NCBI RefSeq assembly: GCF_018729255.1
Contig: NZ_CP076060.1
Location: 1,674,001 to 1,738,000, forward strand
From: Cupriavidus sp. EM10
GTDB taxonomy: Bacteria > Pseudomonadota > Gammaproteobacteria > Burkholderiales > Burkholderiaceae
Reading direction: 5' to 3'
DNA: 64,000 nt
The translations under genes and the position numbers were made by a program. The notes under the pieces are model-generated. The model saw nothing but the letters and a program-made list of their open reading frames with translations. It did not search any database and was not told the origin of the DNA. This document shows, in pieces, positions 20,260 to 29,193 of this stretch; positions within the stretch are counted from its first letter, which is position 1, and each line of letters begins with the position of its first letter.

Positions 20260-21864
20260 ATGCAGGAACGTCGTCGTAAGTTTTACGGGTGGGGCTATGA
20301 GGGTGACACCGTCACGCCGGACGAAATCCGGGAGTTCGAGGCAGCGTGGACACGCTTGCTGGGTGTCGAGCACTTCGAAGCGACACCTTTTCCGACGCCC
20401 GAAGAAATTTCGCTGCGCAAACCTCGCGTACAGCTGCCCGCGTCGCTTCGCGAAATCTGCACAAGCGATCATTACGACCGCCTGTATCACACCTACGGCG
20501 CGGGCACCATGGATGTTGCGCGCGCAATGCGCCGGGAATTTTCCAACCCGCCGGACGTCATCGCCTACCCGCGCACTGAGCAGGACATCGTGGACCTGTT
20601 CGACTGGTGCGGGCGCCAGAACGTTGCTGCAGTTCCGTACGGCGGCGGCACCAGTGTCGTGGCCGGAGTCAATCCGCCGGAGCACGATCGTTACCGCGGC
20701 GTAGTTTCCATCGACATGAAGCACTTCGACAAGGTGCTGGAAGTAGATCAGGCATCGCAGGCCGCCCGCATTCAAGCGGGCGTCCTTGGCCCGGATCTGG
20801 AGCGACAGCTCAAGCCCACCGGCCTGACCATGCGATTCTTCCTGCAAGCGTGGGAGTTTTCGTCGCTGGGGGGTTGGATCGCAACACGGGCAGCAGGCCA
20901 CTTTGCAACGGCGTTCACTCAAATCGACGACCATATCGAGAGCATGCGGGTCGTAACACCCCAAGGTGCCATCGAATCCCGCCGTTTCCCGGTGTCCGGC
21001 TCGGGGCCCAATCCGGATCGACTTTTCCTCGGCTCCGAAGGCGCACTGGGCATCATTACCGAGGCGTGGGTCAAGCTTCACCGCCGGCCGGTCTTCCGCA
21101 AGCAGGTGACCGTACGTTTCCGTGACTATGCGCGCGCTGTCGAGGCCACACGGGTACTGTCTCAATCTGGACTGAACCCTGCCAATGCCCGCCTTGTGGA
21201 ACGCGAAGAAGCCTTGTACACGGGTTCGAGCGACGGCAGCTATGACATTCTCGTGCTGGGATTCGAGTCCGCCGACCACCCGGTCGAGGCACGCCTGAAG
21301 CGAGCACTGGAAATTTGCGCGGAGTGCGGCGGCGAATGGGACGATGATCCGGTCAGCGGAAACCAAGGTGGTGCGGACGCTGCGACATCGAGCTGGCGAA
21401 ACAAGTTCCTGCGCGGCCCATACCTGCGCGAGTACGCCATTGCTCGCGGCGTCATGCGCGAGACCATGGAAACCGCGTGCACGTGGGACAAGTTCGCCGC
21501 TCTTCACGCGCACGTCAAGGCAGAAACGCATCGGGCCATTCGCGAAGTTACCGGCCGCCCGGGTTCGGTGACTTGCCGCTTTACCCACCTCTACCCTGAT
21601 GGCCCTGCGCCATATTTCACGTGGTTTGCCTATGGCGATAAGGCTCGATTGCCCGAGCAGTTCCAAGCGATCAAACGCATTGGAGAGCAAGCCATGGTGG
21701 ACGCAGGCGGTACGGTGACCCACCACCATGCGCTTGGTCGGGACCATCGCCCTTGGTACGACAAGGAACGGCCGGAGCTGTTCTGCACCGCGCTAAAGGC
21801 CGCCAAGCAGGCCTTTGATCCGCACCAGGTCTTGAACCCTGGCGTGCTGTTCGACCCGAGCTAA
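20260..21864 (+). CDS. FAD-binding oxidase, alkyldihydroxyacetonephosphate synthase-like
   Basis: PCMH-type flavoprotein of 534 residues resembling alkyl-DHAP synthase and bacterial relatives. The start MQERRRKFYGWGYEGD follows CACAGGAGG. The FAD site includes AYPRTEQDIVDLFDW and PYGGGTSVVAG; the C-terminal region has the VTHHHALGRDH histidine cluster of the AGPS group and ends FDPHQVLNPG. Bacterial members in catabolic operons are annotated only as oxidases; here it heads an operon with a CoA-transferase and a Bug receptor, which suggests oxidation of a hydroxyacid or ether-like carboxylate. The start lies after two LacI-type operators. Confidence 0.88.
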   Translation: MQERRRKFYGWGYEGDTVTPDEIREFEAAWTRLLGVEHFEATPFPTPEEISLRKPRVQLPASLREICTSDHYDRLYHTYGAGTMDVARAMRREFSNPPDVIAYPRTEQDIVDLFDWCGRQNVAAVPYGGGTSVVAGVNPPEHDRYRGVVSIDMKHFDKVLEVDQASQAARIQAGVLGPDLERQLKPTGLTMRFFLQAWEFSSLGGWIATRAAGHFATAFTQIDDHIESMRVVTPQGAIESRRFPVSGSGPNPDRLFLGSEGALGIITEAWVKLHRRPVFRKQVTVRFRDYARAVEATRVLSQSGLNPANARLVEREEALYTGSSDGSYDILVLGFESADHPVEARLKRALEICAECGGEWDDDPVSGNQGGADAATSSWRNKFLRGPYLREYAIARGVMRETMETACTWDKFAALHAHVKAETHRAIREVTGRPGSVTCRFTHLYPDGPAPYFTWFAYGDKARLPEQFQAIKRIGEQAMVDAGGTVTHHHALGRDHRPWYDKERPELFCTALKAAKQAFDPHQVLNPGVLFDPS

Positions 21865-21898
21865 TTAGTTAGAAACTCAAAAAAGAGGAGTAGGAGAT

Positions 21899-23122
21899 AT
21901 GGCAGGCCCCCTTGCAGGTATCAAGGTCCTAGACTTGAGCCGGATCCTTGCTGGACCCTGGAGCACGCAACTATTGTCCGACCTGGGCGCTGACGTGATG
22001 AAGGTTGAGCGTCCCGGCACCGGCGATGACACGCGAGCTTGGGGCCCGCCGTTCCTTACTCGTGAGGATGGCACGACGACGGAAGAGTCGGCGTACTTCC
22101 TTTGCGCCAATCGCGGGAAGCGTTCGATCACTCTGGATGTCAGCAGCAAGGTCGGTCAGGATTTGCTGCACGAGCTAGTCAAAGATTGCGACGTCTTCGT
22201 TGAGAACTACAAGTTCGGCGATATGCAACGTTACGGGTTGGACTTCAAGACCCTGAGTGAGATCAATCCTCGGCTCGTCTACTGCTCCATCACCGGCTTC
22301 GGGCAGACGGGCCCATACCGCAAGCGGGCTGGATACGATTTCGTGGTGCAAGCCATGGGCGGGCTGATGAGCATCACAGGCGAGCGCGACGGCGTCCCCG
22401 GTGGCGGCCCGCAAAAATGCGGGGTGCCCATATCGGACTTGATGACTGGCATGTATGCAAGCGTTGCAATTGTCAGCGCGCTATTTGAGCGAGTCGGCAG
22501 TGGCCGCGGGCAGTACATCGATATGAGCCTGCTGGATACGCAGGTGGCGTGGCTGGCAAACCAGGCCTCGAACTATTTGGTGGGCGGGAGCCACCCGCGT
22601 CGTTGGGGCAACGCGCACCCCAATCTCGCACCTTATCAGTCATTCCCTGCAAGCGATGGCTCTCTGATCGTAGCAGTCGGTAATGACCGGCAGTTCCGAG
22701 CCATGTGCGAAGCGCTGGGTTTAATCAATCTTCCGGATGATGACCGCTATCGACGCAATGCGGATCGTCTAAAGAACCGTGAAAGTCTTGTGGAGGTGCT
22801 CTCGGCTCGCTTTGAAGAAGAAGAGAGAGACACGTGGCTCAAACTGCTGGAATCGGTCGGCGTACCTTGTGGCCCGATCCAGAGCATTCCAGAAGCACTG
22901 GAGGATCCCCATATCCGGGCGCGTGAAATGGTTTTCTCTTTGCCCCACAGCAGCGGTGCAAGCGCGCCCCAGGTTGCGAACCCTATCAAGTTCTCTCGCA
23001 GCAGTATCGACTACCTTCGCGCGCCCCCAGCGCTGGGCGAACACACTGAAACCATCCTGAAAAATGAGCTCGGGAAGTCTGTGGAGCAAATTGAGGCAAT
23101 GCGCCGCGATGGGACGATCTGA
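21899..23122 (+). CDS. CaiB/BaiF family CoA-transferase
   Basis: Class III CoA-transferase, 407 residues, transferring CoA between acids, typically from succinyl-CoA or an acyl-CoA to a carboxylate. N-terminal ILDLSRILAGPW-type motif (here VLDLSRILAGPWSTQLLSDL), GADVMKVE, NRGKRS and the catalytic-aspartate segment PISDLMTGMYAS are present; RWGNAHPN is typical of the BaiF branch. It follows the FAD oxidase by 34 bases with AAAGAGGAG before the ATG and is intact. It shares close sequence features with the second CoA-transferase at 32999. Confidence 0.93.
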   Translation: MAGPLAGIKVLDLSRILAGPWSTQLLSDLGADVMKVERPGTGDDTRAWGPPFLTREDGTTTEESAYFLCANRGKRSITLDVSSKVGQDLLHELVKDCDVFVENYKFGDMQRYGLDFKTLSEINPRLVYCSITGFGQTGPYRKRAGYDFVVQAMGGLMSITGERDGVPGGGPQKCGVPISDLMTGMYASVAIVSALFERVGSGRGQYIDMSLLDTQVAWLANQASNYLVGGSHPRRWGNAHPNLAPYQSFPASDGSLIVAVGNDRQFRAMCEALGLINLPDDDRYRRNADRLKNRESLVEVLSARFEEEERDTWLKLLESVGVPCGPIQSIPEALEDPHIRAREMVFSLPHSSGASAPQVANPIKFSRSSIDYLRAPPALGEHTETILKNELGKSVEQIEAMRRDGTI

Positions 23123-23180
23123 CGTGTAATCCGCCCGACCACAGTGATCACCATAAAGATCACGTTCAAAGGAGACAGAC

Positions 23181-24167
23181 ATGCATCGATTGCTACGAAT
23201 TGCGGGGGCATTAGCCGTTTGCGGAGTGACACTGACCATCGGTCTGGCCGCCGCCCACGCTAAGGAATGGCCGGTCCAGCCGATTCGGGTCGTTCTTCCA
23301 TATCCCCCTGGCGGCGCCTCAGACGTGACCGCCAGGCTCCTAAGCGCTAAGCTTAGCCAGGCATGGGGAGAGTCTGTTGTTGTGGAGAACCGGCCTGGCG
23401 CAAACGGCATCATCGCTAATGAAGCCGTTGCGAAGGCGCAGCCTGACGGCTACACCGTGCTGATGGCCAACCTTGGGCCGAATGCCATCAACCCGGCCGT
23501 ATACGGGAGACTTCCTTATGACACGCTGAAAGACTTTACGCCAGTTGTCTTGGTGACAAAGGTGCCGCTCATTATCGTCACGGCAGCAAATTCGCCGGTG
23601 AAGGACCTGCGCCAACTGGTCTCATTAGCAAAGGCCAAGCCAGGACAGATTACCTTTGGATCTGCAGGCAACGGTTCGGGCAGCCATCTGGCCGGGGAAC
23701 TCCTTAGTACCATGGCTGGCGTCAAGATGAACCACGTTCCCTATAAGGGAGACGCGCCTTCGCTCACAGACGTGCTCGGTCAGCAGATCAATGTTGCCCT
23801 TCCCACCGCGCTTGCTGGAATGCCACATGTCAAGAGTGGAAAACTCAGGGCTCTTGCGGTCACGAGCAAGACTCGATTGCCGGCACTGCCCGATGTGCCG
23901 ACGGTAGATGAAGCGCTCGGGATAAGCGGATACGAAGCCGTTTCTTGGGGTGGATTTATGGTGCCGACCGGGACCTCACCAGCCATCGTTGCTAAGATGA
24001 ACAGCCAGTTCAACAAAGCCCTTCAGGATCCGGAGGTCCGCGACAAGCTGATGGCTCAAGGCGCGCAGATCGCAGGCGGCACCCCGGAAGCATTCGATGC
24101 GTTTCTGCGCACCGAAGTTACGAAATGGAAGCGCGTGGCTGATTCAGCAAAGGTCCGGCTCGACTAG
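23181..24167 (+). CDS. Bug-family (TctC-like) periplasmic substrate-binding protein
   Basis: Intact 328-residue receptor with signal peptide ending near AAAHAKEW, the motif VVLPYPPGGASDVTARL, NRPGANGIIANEAVA and the carboxylate-binding GSAGNGSGSHLAGELL loop. It follows the CoA-transferase by 58 bases with AAAGGAGAC before the ATG. The last two thirds of this gene, together with the downstream LacI gene, recur at 42390-44206 at high identity. It presumably delivers the acid handled by this operon. Confidence 0.92.
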   Translation: MHRLLRIAGALAVCGVTLTIGLAAAHAKEWPVQPIRVVLPYPPGGASDVTARLLSAKLSQAWGESVVVENRPGANGIIANEAVAKAQPDGYTVLMANLGPNAINPAVYGRLPYDTLKDFTPVVLVTKVPLIIVTAANSPVKDLRQLVSLAKAKPGQITFGSAGNGSGSHLAGELLSTMAGVKMNHVPYKGDAPSLTDVLGQQINVALPTALAGMPHVKSGKLRALAVTSKTRLPALPDVPTVDEALGISGYEAVSWGGFMVPTGTSPAIVAKMNSQFNKALQDPEVRDKLMAQGAQIAGGTPEAFDAFLRTEVTKWKRVADSAKVRLD

Positions 24168-24295
24168 CCCTCACCGGGAATGCCGGTCCGTCGTCGGGAT
24201 ACCCCCGACGACGGAAACTGCCTGTGGACTACCAAGGTCGTTACAATGACGGCAGTCGGCCGATATCCCAGGCTGAAGATAACCGCTGATCCGAT

Positions 24296-25315
24296 ATGGT
24301 GAATGTCAAGCAAGTCGCCCTCCTCGCCGGCGTTTCCTCGGCAACAGTCTCCCGTGCACTGACATCGCCGGATCGGCTGCGACCTGACACGCTGGAGCGC
24401 GTGCAGAACGCCATCGCAAGCCTCAACTACGTCCCGTCTTCCTCGGCTCGGGACCTGCGTCAAGGGCGCACGCGATCGGTCGGCATCATTGCGCCGACAC
24501 TGATGAACGAGCTTTACGCGAAAGCGGTCGATACCTTAGAGGCGCAGCTCGATCGGCTCGGATACACCGTTTTATTGACGTGCCACCGGGACGACAGTGA
24601 GACAGAACTACGCTGCGCGCGCGCGCTTTTGGAGCGCAGAGTCGACGGAATCGCCATTATCGGGTCACAGCATCACCCTGACGTCTTCTCGCTAATCCAC
24701 AAGCATGCCATTCCGTATGTCCTAATGTGGGCCGTCGATCGTGAGGGTATGCATCCCACGGTGGGATATGACAATCGCTTGGCGATGCGCAGGTTGACGA
24801 GCTATTTGGTCAAACAGGGACATCGAAAGTTTGCCGTCCTCCCAGGGCCACTAGAGACTCAATTTCTCTCCTCTCAACGACTTCTGGGCATCCAAGACGT
24901 CCTCAGTGAGAACGGCATTTCGATACCCGACGACCGCATTCTCCCGACACCGTACGAAGCATCTGCCGTCCGGCAAGCGGTTCGGACCTGTCTCGAGCGT
25001 AATGACTCGCTGCCGCATCAGGAACAGCCGACTGCCCTGATATGCATCAATGACTTCGTTGCTGTGGCAGCGATCGCGGAGTGCCGCACATTGGGACTAT
25101 CGGTTCCGAGCGACATCTCAGTTACAGGCTTCGGCGACTGGCAGATGGCGGAACTGATGACGCCCGCACTCACGACCGTACACTCGAATCCCGTTCTGAT
25201 TGGCGAACTTACTTCTCGTAACCTGGTTGATCAGATTGAAGGCGGGTCCAAACGCATTCAGACCGAGTTCGAGCCTGACCTTGTAGTTCGCGAAAGTACG
25301 GCGCCGCCCCAATAG
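24296..25315 (+). CDS. LacI-family transcriptional regulator, copy 1
   Basis: 339 residues. The N-terminal LacI helix-turn-helix is perfect (MVNVKQVALLAGVSSATVSR, hinge helix SLNYVPSSSARDLRQG) and the periplasmic-binding-like core follows (TRSVGIIAPTLMNELY; ALICINDFVAVAA; ISVTGFGDWQMAE). It lies 128 bases after the Bug gene. The GTAATCGATTAC palindromes before the operon are good candidate operators for it. A paralogue with a divergent C-terminus lies at 43130. Confidence 0.93.
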   Translation: MVNVKQVALLAGVSSATVSRALTSPDRLRPDTLERVQNAIASLNYVPSSSARDLRQGRTRSVGIIAPTLMNELYAKAVDTLEAQLDRLGYTVLLTCHRDDSETELRCARALLERRVDGIAIIGSQHHPDVFSLIHKHAIPYVLMWAVDREGMHPTVGYDNRLAMRRLTSYLVKQGHRKFAVLPGPLETQFLSSQRLLGIQDVLSENGISIPDDRILPTPYEASAVRQAVRTCLERNDSLPHQEQPTALICINDFVAVAAIAECRTLGLSVPSDISVTGFGDWQMAELMTPALTTVHSNPVLIGELTSRNLVDQIEGGSKRIQTEFEPDLVVRESTAPPQ

Positions 25316-25475
25316 TTGGTGAGCCAAACTACGTTTTGTCGCTACGGACGGAACTCAGCCGTCGCTCTAGCTAGGCCCTCACCGGGCACAAAGCGGTCGA
25401 AGCATACGTTGTCCAGCTATTAAATGAAGCGTTGCAGACAACGTTCTGAGGGAATTCTTCAGTCATGCGGGGCGC

Positions 25476-25650
25476 CTAATGGATATCAGTCTCTGCTCCA
25501 TCCTGATGTCCGCTTAGGGTGGGCCGGTAAGCGCCGGTCATGCCACTGACCTTTGATTGAGGCGTCAGGGTACCGCCGTTGCCAACTAAGTCGAACGTGT
25601 CCCAAAAAGCGGACACATTCGTCCCCTCCGGCGCGAGCCAGAAGCGTCAC
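25476..25650 (-). pseudogene. C-terminal remnant of an unrecognised protein
   Basis: On the minus strand a frame without a start reads RFWLAPEGTNVSAFWDTFDL, VGNGGTLTPQSKVSGMTG and ends ETDIH-stop at 25476. The composition looks like a real globular protein, and the frame runs 57 codons back to a TGA, with no start codon giving the whole segment. I cannot name the family. The rest of the 25316-25672 gap holds nothing I recognise. Confidence 0.3.
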
Positions 25651-25672
25651 CGCACGAAAAGGGAGTTCGAAC

Positions 25673-26115
25673 CTATTTCGGCCACCCCGCTTTGGCTGCC
25701 GCCGCATCCAGCGCACGAGAAAATCGCCCGATGTCTTCCGGCCGGAACTCGGCCAGAAACAGTTCTTTGACCGCCGCCTCGTAGATGCCCCACATCTTCT
25801 TGCGCAAGGCCTTACCTTGCCGTGTGACGGACACGAACGCGGCGCGGCCGTCTTCCTCTGACCGGATACGGGTCACCAGCTCTTCACGCTCCAGCCGGTC
25901 AATCAGGCGAGTCAGGTTGTACCGCTCGATGGCAAGCACATCGGCCAGCTCATGCATCCGGCGGCTTTCCTCCGGCCCGCTTTCAATCCCCACAGCACGT
26001 CGTACCACGCGTAGACAGGCAGTCCAGCCTCGGCAAGACGCCGATCCACCTCACGTATCAAGGCCCGGTGCGACCGTACAAACGAAAACCACAAATCCGG
26101 CTTCTCAGTCGACAT
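25673..26115 (-). CDS. MarR-family regulator, frameshifted
   Basis: MarR regulator of about 148 residues: MSTEKPDLWFSFVRSHRALI at the N-terminus, DNA-binding region HELADVLAIERYNLTRLIDR and wing ELVTRIRSEEDGRAAF. One G is missing in the GGGCC run near 25981; restoring it joins LWGLKAG to PEESRRMHEL. It is divergent from a truncated aceE/mdeB-like gene and two TTGCA-N2-TGCAA palindromes lie between them, so it probably represses both itself and that gene. Confidence 0.85.
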
Positions 26116-26129
26116 GGTATCTCCAATAG

Positions 26130-26186
26130 TTGCAGTTGCAATTATGCCGCAGAGCGCTCACAATGCCCAGACGATTGCAACTGCAA
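26130..26186. promoter_or_regulatory. Paired MarR-type operators TTGCARYTGCAA
   Basis: TTGCAGTTGCAA (26130-26141) and its reverse complement TTGCAACTGCAA (26175-26186) are 45 bp apart, centre to centre, in the intergenic region between the divergent MarR gene and the aceE-like gene. Each is a near-palindrome. Two identical sites in a divergent promoter are the normal layout for an autoregulated MarR repressor. Confidence 0.7.
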
Positions 26187-26266
26187 TTTATTTGAAGCGC
26201 AATGGCCACGCCTATCCGACCGGGCCTGATGCGAACCGAAGCCCCGTCAATCCCATGGAGACAGAG

Positions 26267-26632
26267 ATGAATGCCCCGGTGTTGCCGCTACACGTATTGC
26301 CGCTGGATGTGGACCCGCAGGAAACCCAGGAATGGATTGAGGCCCTGGCCGCCGTGACCGAAGTGGAAGGCCGCGAACGCGCCCACTACCTGATCGGCCG
26401 CCTGCATGAATCGGACGCGGCCCGACACGGGGATTTCCATGGCGCAATCACGACGCCCTACGTCAATACGATTGCCGAATCGGGCGAGCAGCCGTACCCA
26501 GGCGACACCTCGATCGAGCGCCGACTGGCCGCCATGGCGCGCTGGAATGCCATGGCGATGGTGTTGCGGGCGGGCAAGCACTCCAACGTCGGCGGGCATA
26601 TCGCCACATATGGGTTCTCCGCTTTCTTCTGA
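26267..26632 (+). pseudogene. 5' fragment of a homodimeric pyruvate/2-oxobutyrate dehydrogenase E1 gene (aceE/mdeB-like)
   Basis: Starts MNAPVLPLHVLPLDVDPQ with GGAG before the ATG and continues ETQEWIEALAAV, GRERAHYLIGRL, TTPYVNTIAESGEQPYPGD, RWNAMAMVLRAGKHSNVGGH. These match residues 1-120 of AceE-type homodimeric 2-oxoacid dehydrogenase E1, normally about 890 residues. The protein ends after GHIATYGF with a few unrelated residues, and the P450-2 promoter begins 58 bases later. The gene was evidently cut by arrival of the P450-2 cassette or by a deletion, and only the part before the thiamine diphosphate site remains. Confidence 0.8.
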
Positions 26633-26689
26633 TGTCTACGGGTCGACCTTCGATTCTGTTGTTGAGGGTAAACCCCCCTTTGCGCCACA

Positions 26690-26704
26690 TAGGTAGGCTA
26701 CCTA
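26690..26704. promoter_or_regulatory. 15-bp palindromic operator TAGGTAG-G-CTACCTA (copy 3)
   Basis: Identical to the copy before P450-1, 35 bases upstream of the P450-2 start and preceded by a related GGGTAAACCCC element. It indicates that both P450 cassettes answer to the same regulator. Confidence 0.75.
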
Positions 26705-26738
26705 ACATTAGCCACCAATCGCCCTCGGAGATATTTCC

Positions 26739-28054
26739 ATGACGGAGTCGCCTGCTCCCACCCCTTCCTCCAACCCATCTTCCGCGGTAGAAGGGCGCTG
26801 TCCTTTTGATGCGGCTGCGAACGAGCCGAAATCAGCGTGTCCTTTTCACGCTGAGGGCGACAGCGGCGGAATCCCAGATTTCCCCCTAAGCGCGTAGATC
26901 CCTTGGCGCCGCCGCCGGTGTTCTTCCAGATGCAACAGAAGGGCGAATTGGCACAAGGTAAGCTTTGGGACGGAAAGATCGCTTGGCTTGTCACGCGTTA
27001 TGACGATGTTCGCGCTGTCTTGTCGGACTCTCGCTTTAGCTCCGACGTCTCACATCCGGGATTTCCCTCTTCCAGCGCCGCAGTAAAGGTTGTTCGGAGT
27101 AGTAACCGGACCTTCATTACCATGGATGAACCCAAGCATTCAGAGCAACGGCGGATGCTGACCAGCGAATTCACGATCCGAAAGATCGAGAATCTGCGGC
27201 CGCGACTTCAGGCCATCGTGGACAAGCTCTTGGAAGATTTTGCGATGGGGCCGCAGCCTTCTGACCTGGTTAGCGCCTTTACATTGGCGACACCAGCATT
27301 GGCTATCTCAGAGTTGCTTGGTGTTCCATACGACGATCACGACTTCTTCCAAGAACAGGCGATGATCATGACGTCGAGCACCGCGACGAGGGAAGAGGCT
27401 AGCGCCGCGAATCAAGCGTTGTGCGAATACCTGCGTGAACTGGTGGCGAAGAGATCCGAAAGCCCCGGGGAGGACATCCTCAGTCGCCTTATCGTTAATC
27501 ATGTACGGAAGGGCGATATCACTGAAACAGACGTGGTCTCGCTTGGAAGGCTTCTGCTGATTGCCGGGCACGAGACGACGGCAAATACGACGTCGATGGG
27601 GGTGCTCTTCCTACTTCAGAGGCCGGACATCTGGGAAGAGCTTCGCCAGAATCCAAGCCTCGTTCCAAACGCGGTGGAGGAGATGCTACGCTTCCTGGAT
27701 GTCATACAGTCCGGGACGCGACGTGTCGCACTGGAGGACGTTGTCGTGAATGGGCAATTGATCCGAGCCGGTGATCCCGTTGTCGTGCTTAGTATTTCCG
27801 CAAATCGCGACCAGGAGCAGTTCAAAGATCCCCACGTCTTTGACCTCCGCCGTGATGCCCGGACACAGATCGCATTCGGATACGGCCCGCATCAGTGCAT
27901 GGGACAAGTTCTCGCCAGAGTCGAAATGCAGATCATGTTCACCGCCCTACTGAAGCGCCTGCCGAATCTTCGGCTGGCCGTGCCCATCGAGAGCCTCGCG
28001 TTCAAGAGCGATTCGCTCATGTATGGTGTTAGGGCACTGCCCGTTAGCTGGTAA
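26739..28054 (+). CDS. Cytochrome P450 monooxygenase (CYP105-like), copy 2, frameshifted near the start
   Basis: Close paralogue of P450-1, about 438 residues: AGHETTANTT in the I helix, ExxR in EEMLRFLD, haem loop FGYGPHQCMGQVLAR. Start ATG at 26739 with CGGAG upstream. One C is missing in the CCCCC run near 26885; adding it reads IPDFPPKRVDPLAPPP as in copy 1. The N-terminal tail again has two Cys-Pro motifs (residues 21 and 33), although the surrounding residues differ. It is followed by ferredoxin copy 2 and a decayed reductase, so it may rely on the reductase of the first cluster. Confidence 0.9.
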
Positions 28055-28074
28055 ATCCACTACGGCGAATCACG

Positions 28075-28273
28075 ATGAAAATCACAATCTATCCCGAAAA
28101 ATGCTGCGGTTCCGGCCAATGCGTCGTCAATGCGCCGGATCTGTTCGACCAAAAGGATGACGGAATCGTCATTCTTTTGAATGCCGATCCGTCGGCCGAT
28201 CAATACAAAATCTGCACGCTTGGCTGCTGGGATCTGTCCGGCGTTGGCAATCGAGATTCACGAGGCTCTCTGA
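28075..28273 (+). CDS. [3Fe-4S]-type ferredoxin, copy 2, frameshifted
   Basis: The first 40 codons nearly equal ferredoxin copy 1 (MKITIYPEKCCGSGQC). After ADQYK one extra A in the AAAA run at about 28209 throws the frame; removing it restores SARLAAGICPALAIEIHEAL and the TGA at 28271-28273. The last cluster cysteine is lost if the indel is real. Partner of P450-2. Confidence 0.8.
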
Positions 28274-28460
28274 TGATTCCCCTAAGCAAATCGTAGTCAT
28301 CGGGGCAACGGCCGCCGGCATCACGGCGGCACGAGCAGCCTGCGCGCGCGAGGCTGGGGCGGATGGTACTTCCATCGCAAAAGAGGGCGGCCTGCCCAAC
28401 GGCCGCCCATCTCTTTCGAAGCGGTTGATGGCTGGCAAACGTTCAGTAGAGCTCCTCTAA
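28273..28460 (+). pseudogene. Remnant of ferredoxin reductase, copy 2
   Basis: After the ferredoxin stop the sequence reads IVVIGATAAGITAARA, then diverged residues, then GRPSLSKRLMAGKRSVELL and a stop at 28458-28460. It corresponds to about the first 55 residues of the reductase at 9378. As there, the presumed ATG overlapping the ferredoxin stop is in a different frame. The remaining 340 codons are missing, so this copy cannot make a reductase. Confidence 0.75.
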
Positions 28461-28469
28461 ATAGATCGC

Positions 28470-29075
28470 CTAGCGGGCATAAAATTTCATTCCGCAAATA
28501 ACATCTGCCGAAACTTTAAATCTATTATAGAAAGATGACTCAAAGTCATAGGATTGGCTCCACCCAATTCTGTTCGAAATATCCGGTATAGATCTTTCCA
28601 GTCCTGCCAATTCGAACAGCGAACGCATAAGCCGCTGCGTGTTACATATTTCCGTGAAGCAATTGCCCTGGCTGAAGAGGGTCCGCCTGACTCTCGAGGA
28701 TGTTGTCTGCAAACTATCCGCTATATCTGCAATATTCCAAGCTTCCTTTGGATTCATAAACACCGACAATGAAATTGCCTCCCAAAGCGGCCTGGAATCC
28801 CACAGATCGTGCATTGGTTGATCACGCACCACAGAATAACTAGTTACATCCAGATCGAAGCTGCAATGCGAGCTCTTAAAAATAGAGCCGCCCAAGAACA
28901 GACTCGCAGGAGAAAAAGCGGGGAGCTTCACGAACTTCCCCTCTTTAATTACGCGTGAATAGCCTTGTCGGATGATTATCTGCTCGCCACTCAACGAAGT
29001 CACTTTCATTGGAATTGGAAGAAAAATATCATGGATCCCGACTTGGCTTCGTGACTGAAGTTGCGTCTGCATCAA
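28470..29075 (-). CDS. AraC-like helix-turn-helix regulator with short N-terminus
   Basis: 201 residues; the C-terminal ~95 form an AraC-type DNA-binding domain (WNIADIADSLQTTSSRVRRT, then ISNRIGWSQSYDFESSFYN). The N-terminal half is short and strand-rich, with no recognised ligand domain, as in small AraC-like regulators of the GadX/AdiY type. Base composition is poorer in GC than the flanking catabolic genes, suggesting separate origin. It lies between the P450-2 remnants and the acyl-CoA dehydrogenase operon. Target unknown. Confidence 0.65.
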   Translation of the reverse strand: MMQTQLQSRSQVGIHDIFLPIPMKVTSLSGEQIIIRQGYSRVIKEGKFVKLPAFSPASLFLGGSIFKSSHCSFDLDVTSYSVVRDQPMHDLWDSRPLWEAISLSVFMNPKEAWNIADIADSLQTTSSRVRRTLFSQGNCFTEICNTQRLMRSLFELAGLERSIPDISNRIGWSQSYDFESSFYNRFKVSADVICGMKFYAR

Positions 29076-29193
29076 TTACGCTACTATCCCGGTCCGATAC
29101 TATGAGCAGCGCGAGGATGTACCACCGCGCTGCCGGAAACGATGAGGGTCACCCGCCATCGCAATTCATCGAGCACTTACTCTTCGCGGCGCC

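Noticed and set aside
20194..21747. A 517-codon open frame antisense to the FAD oxidase
   Set aside because: It mirrors a well-supported gene, has no ribosome site, and its translation is low-complexity Arg/Ala-rich; an effect of high GC codon usage.
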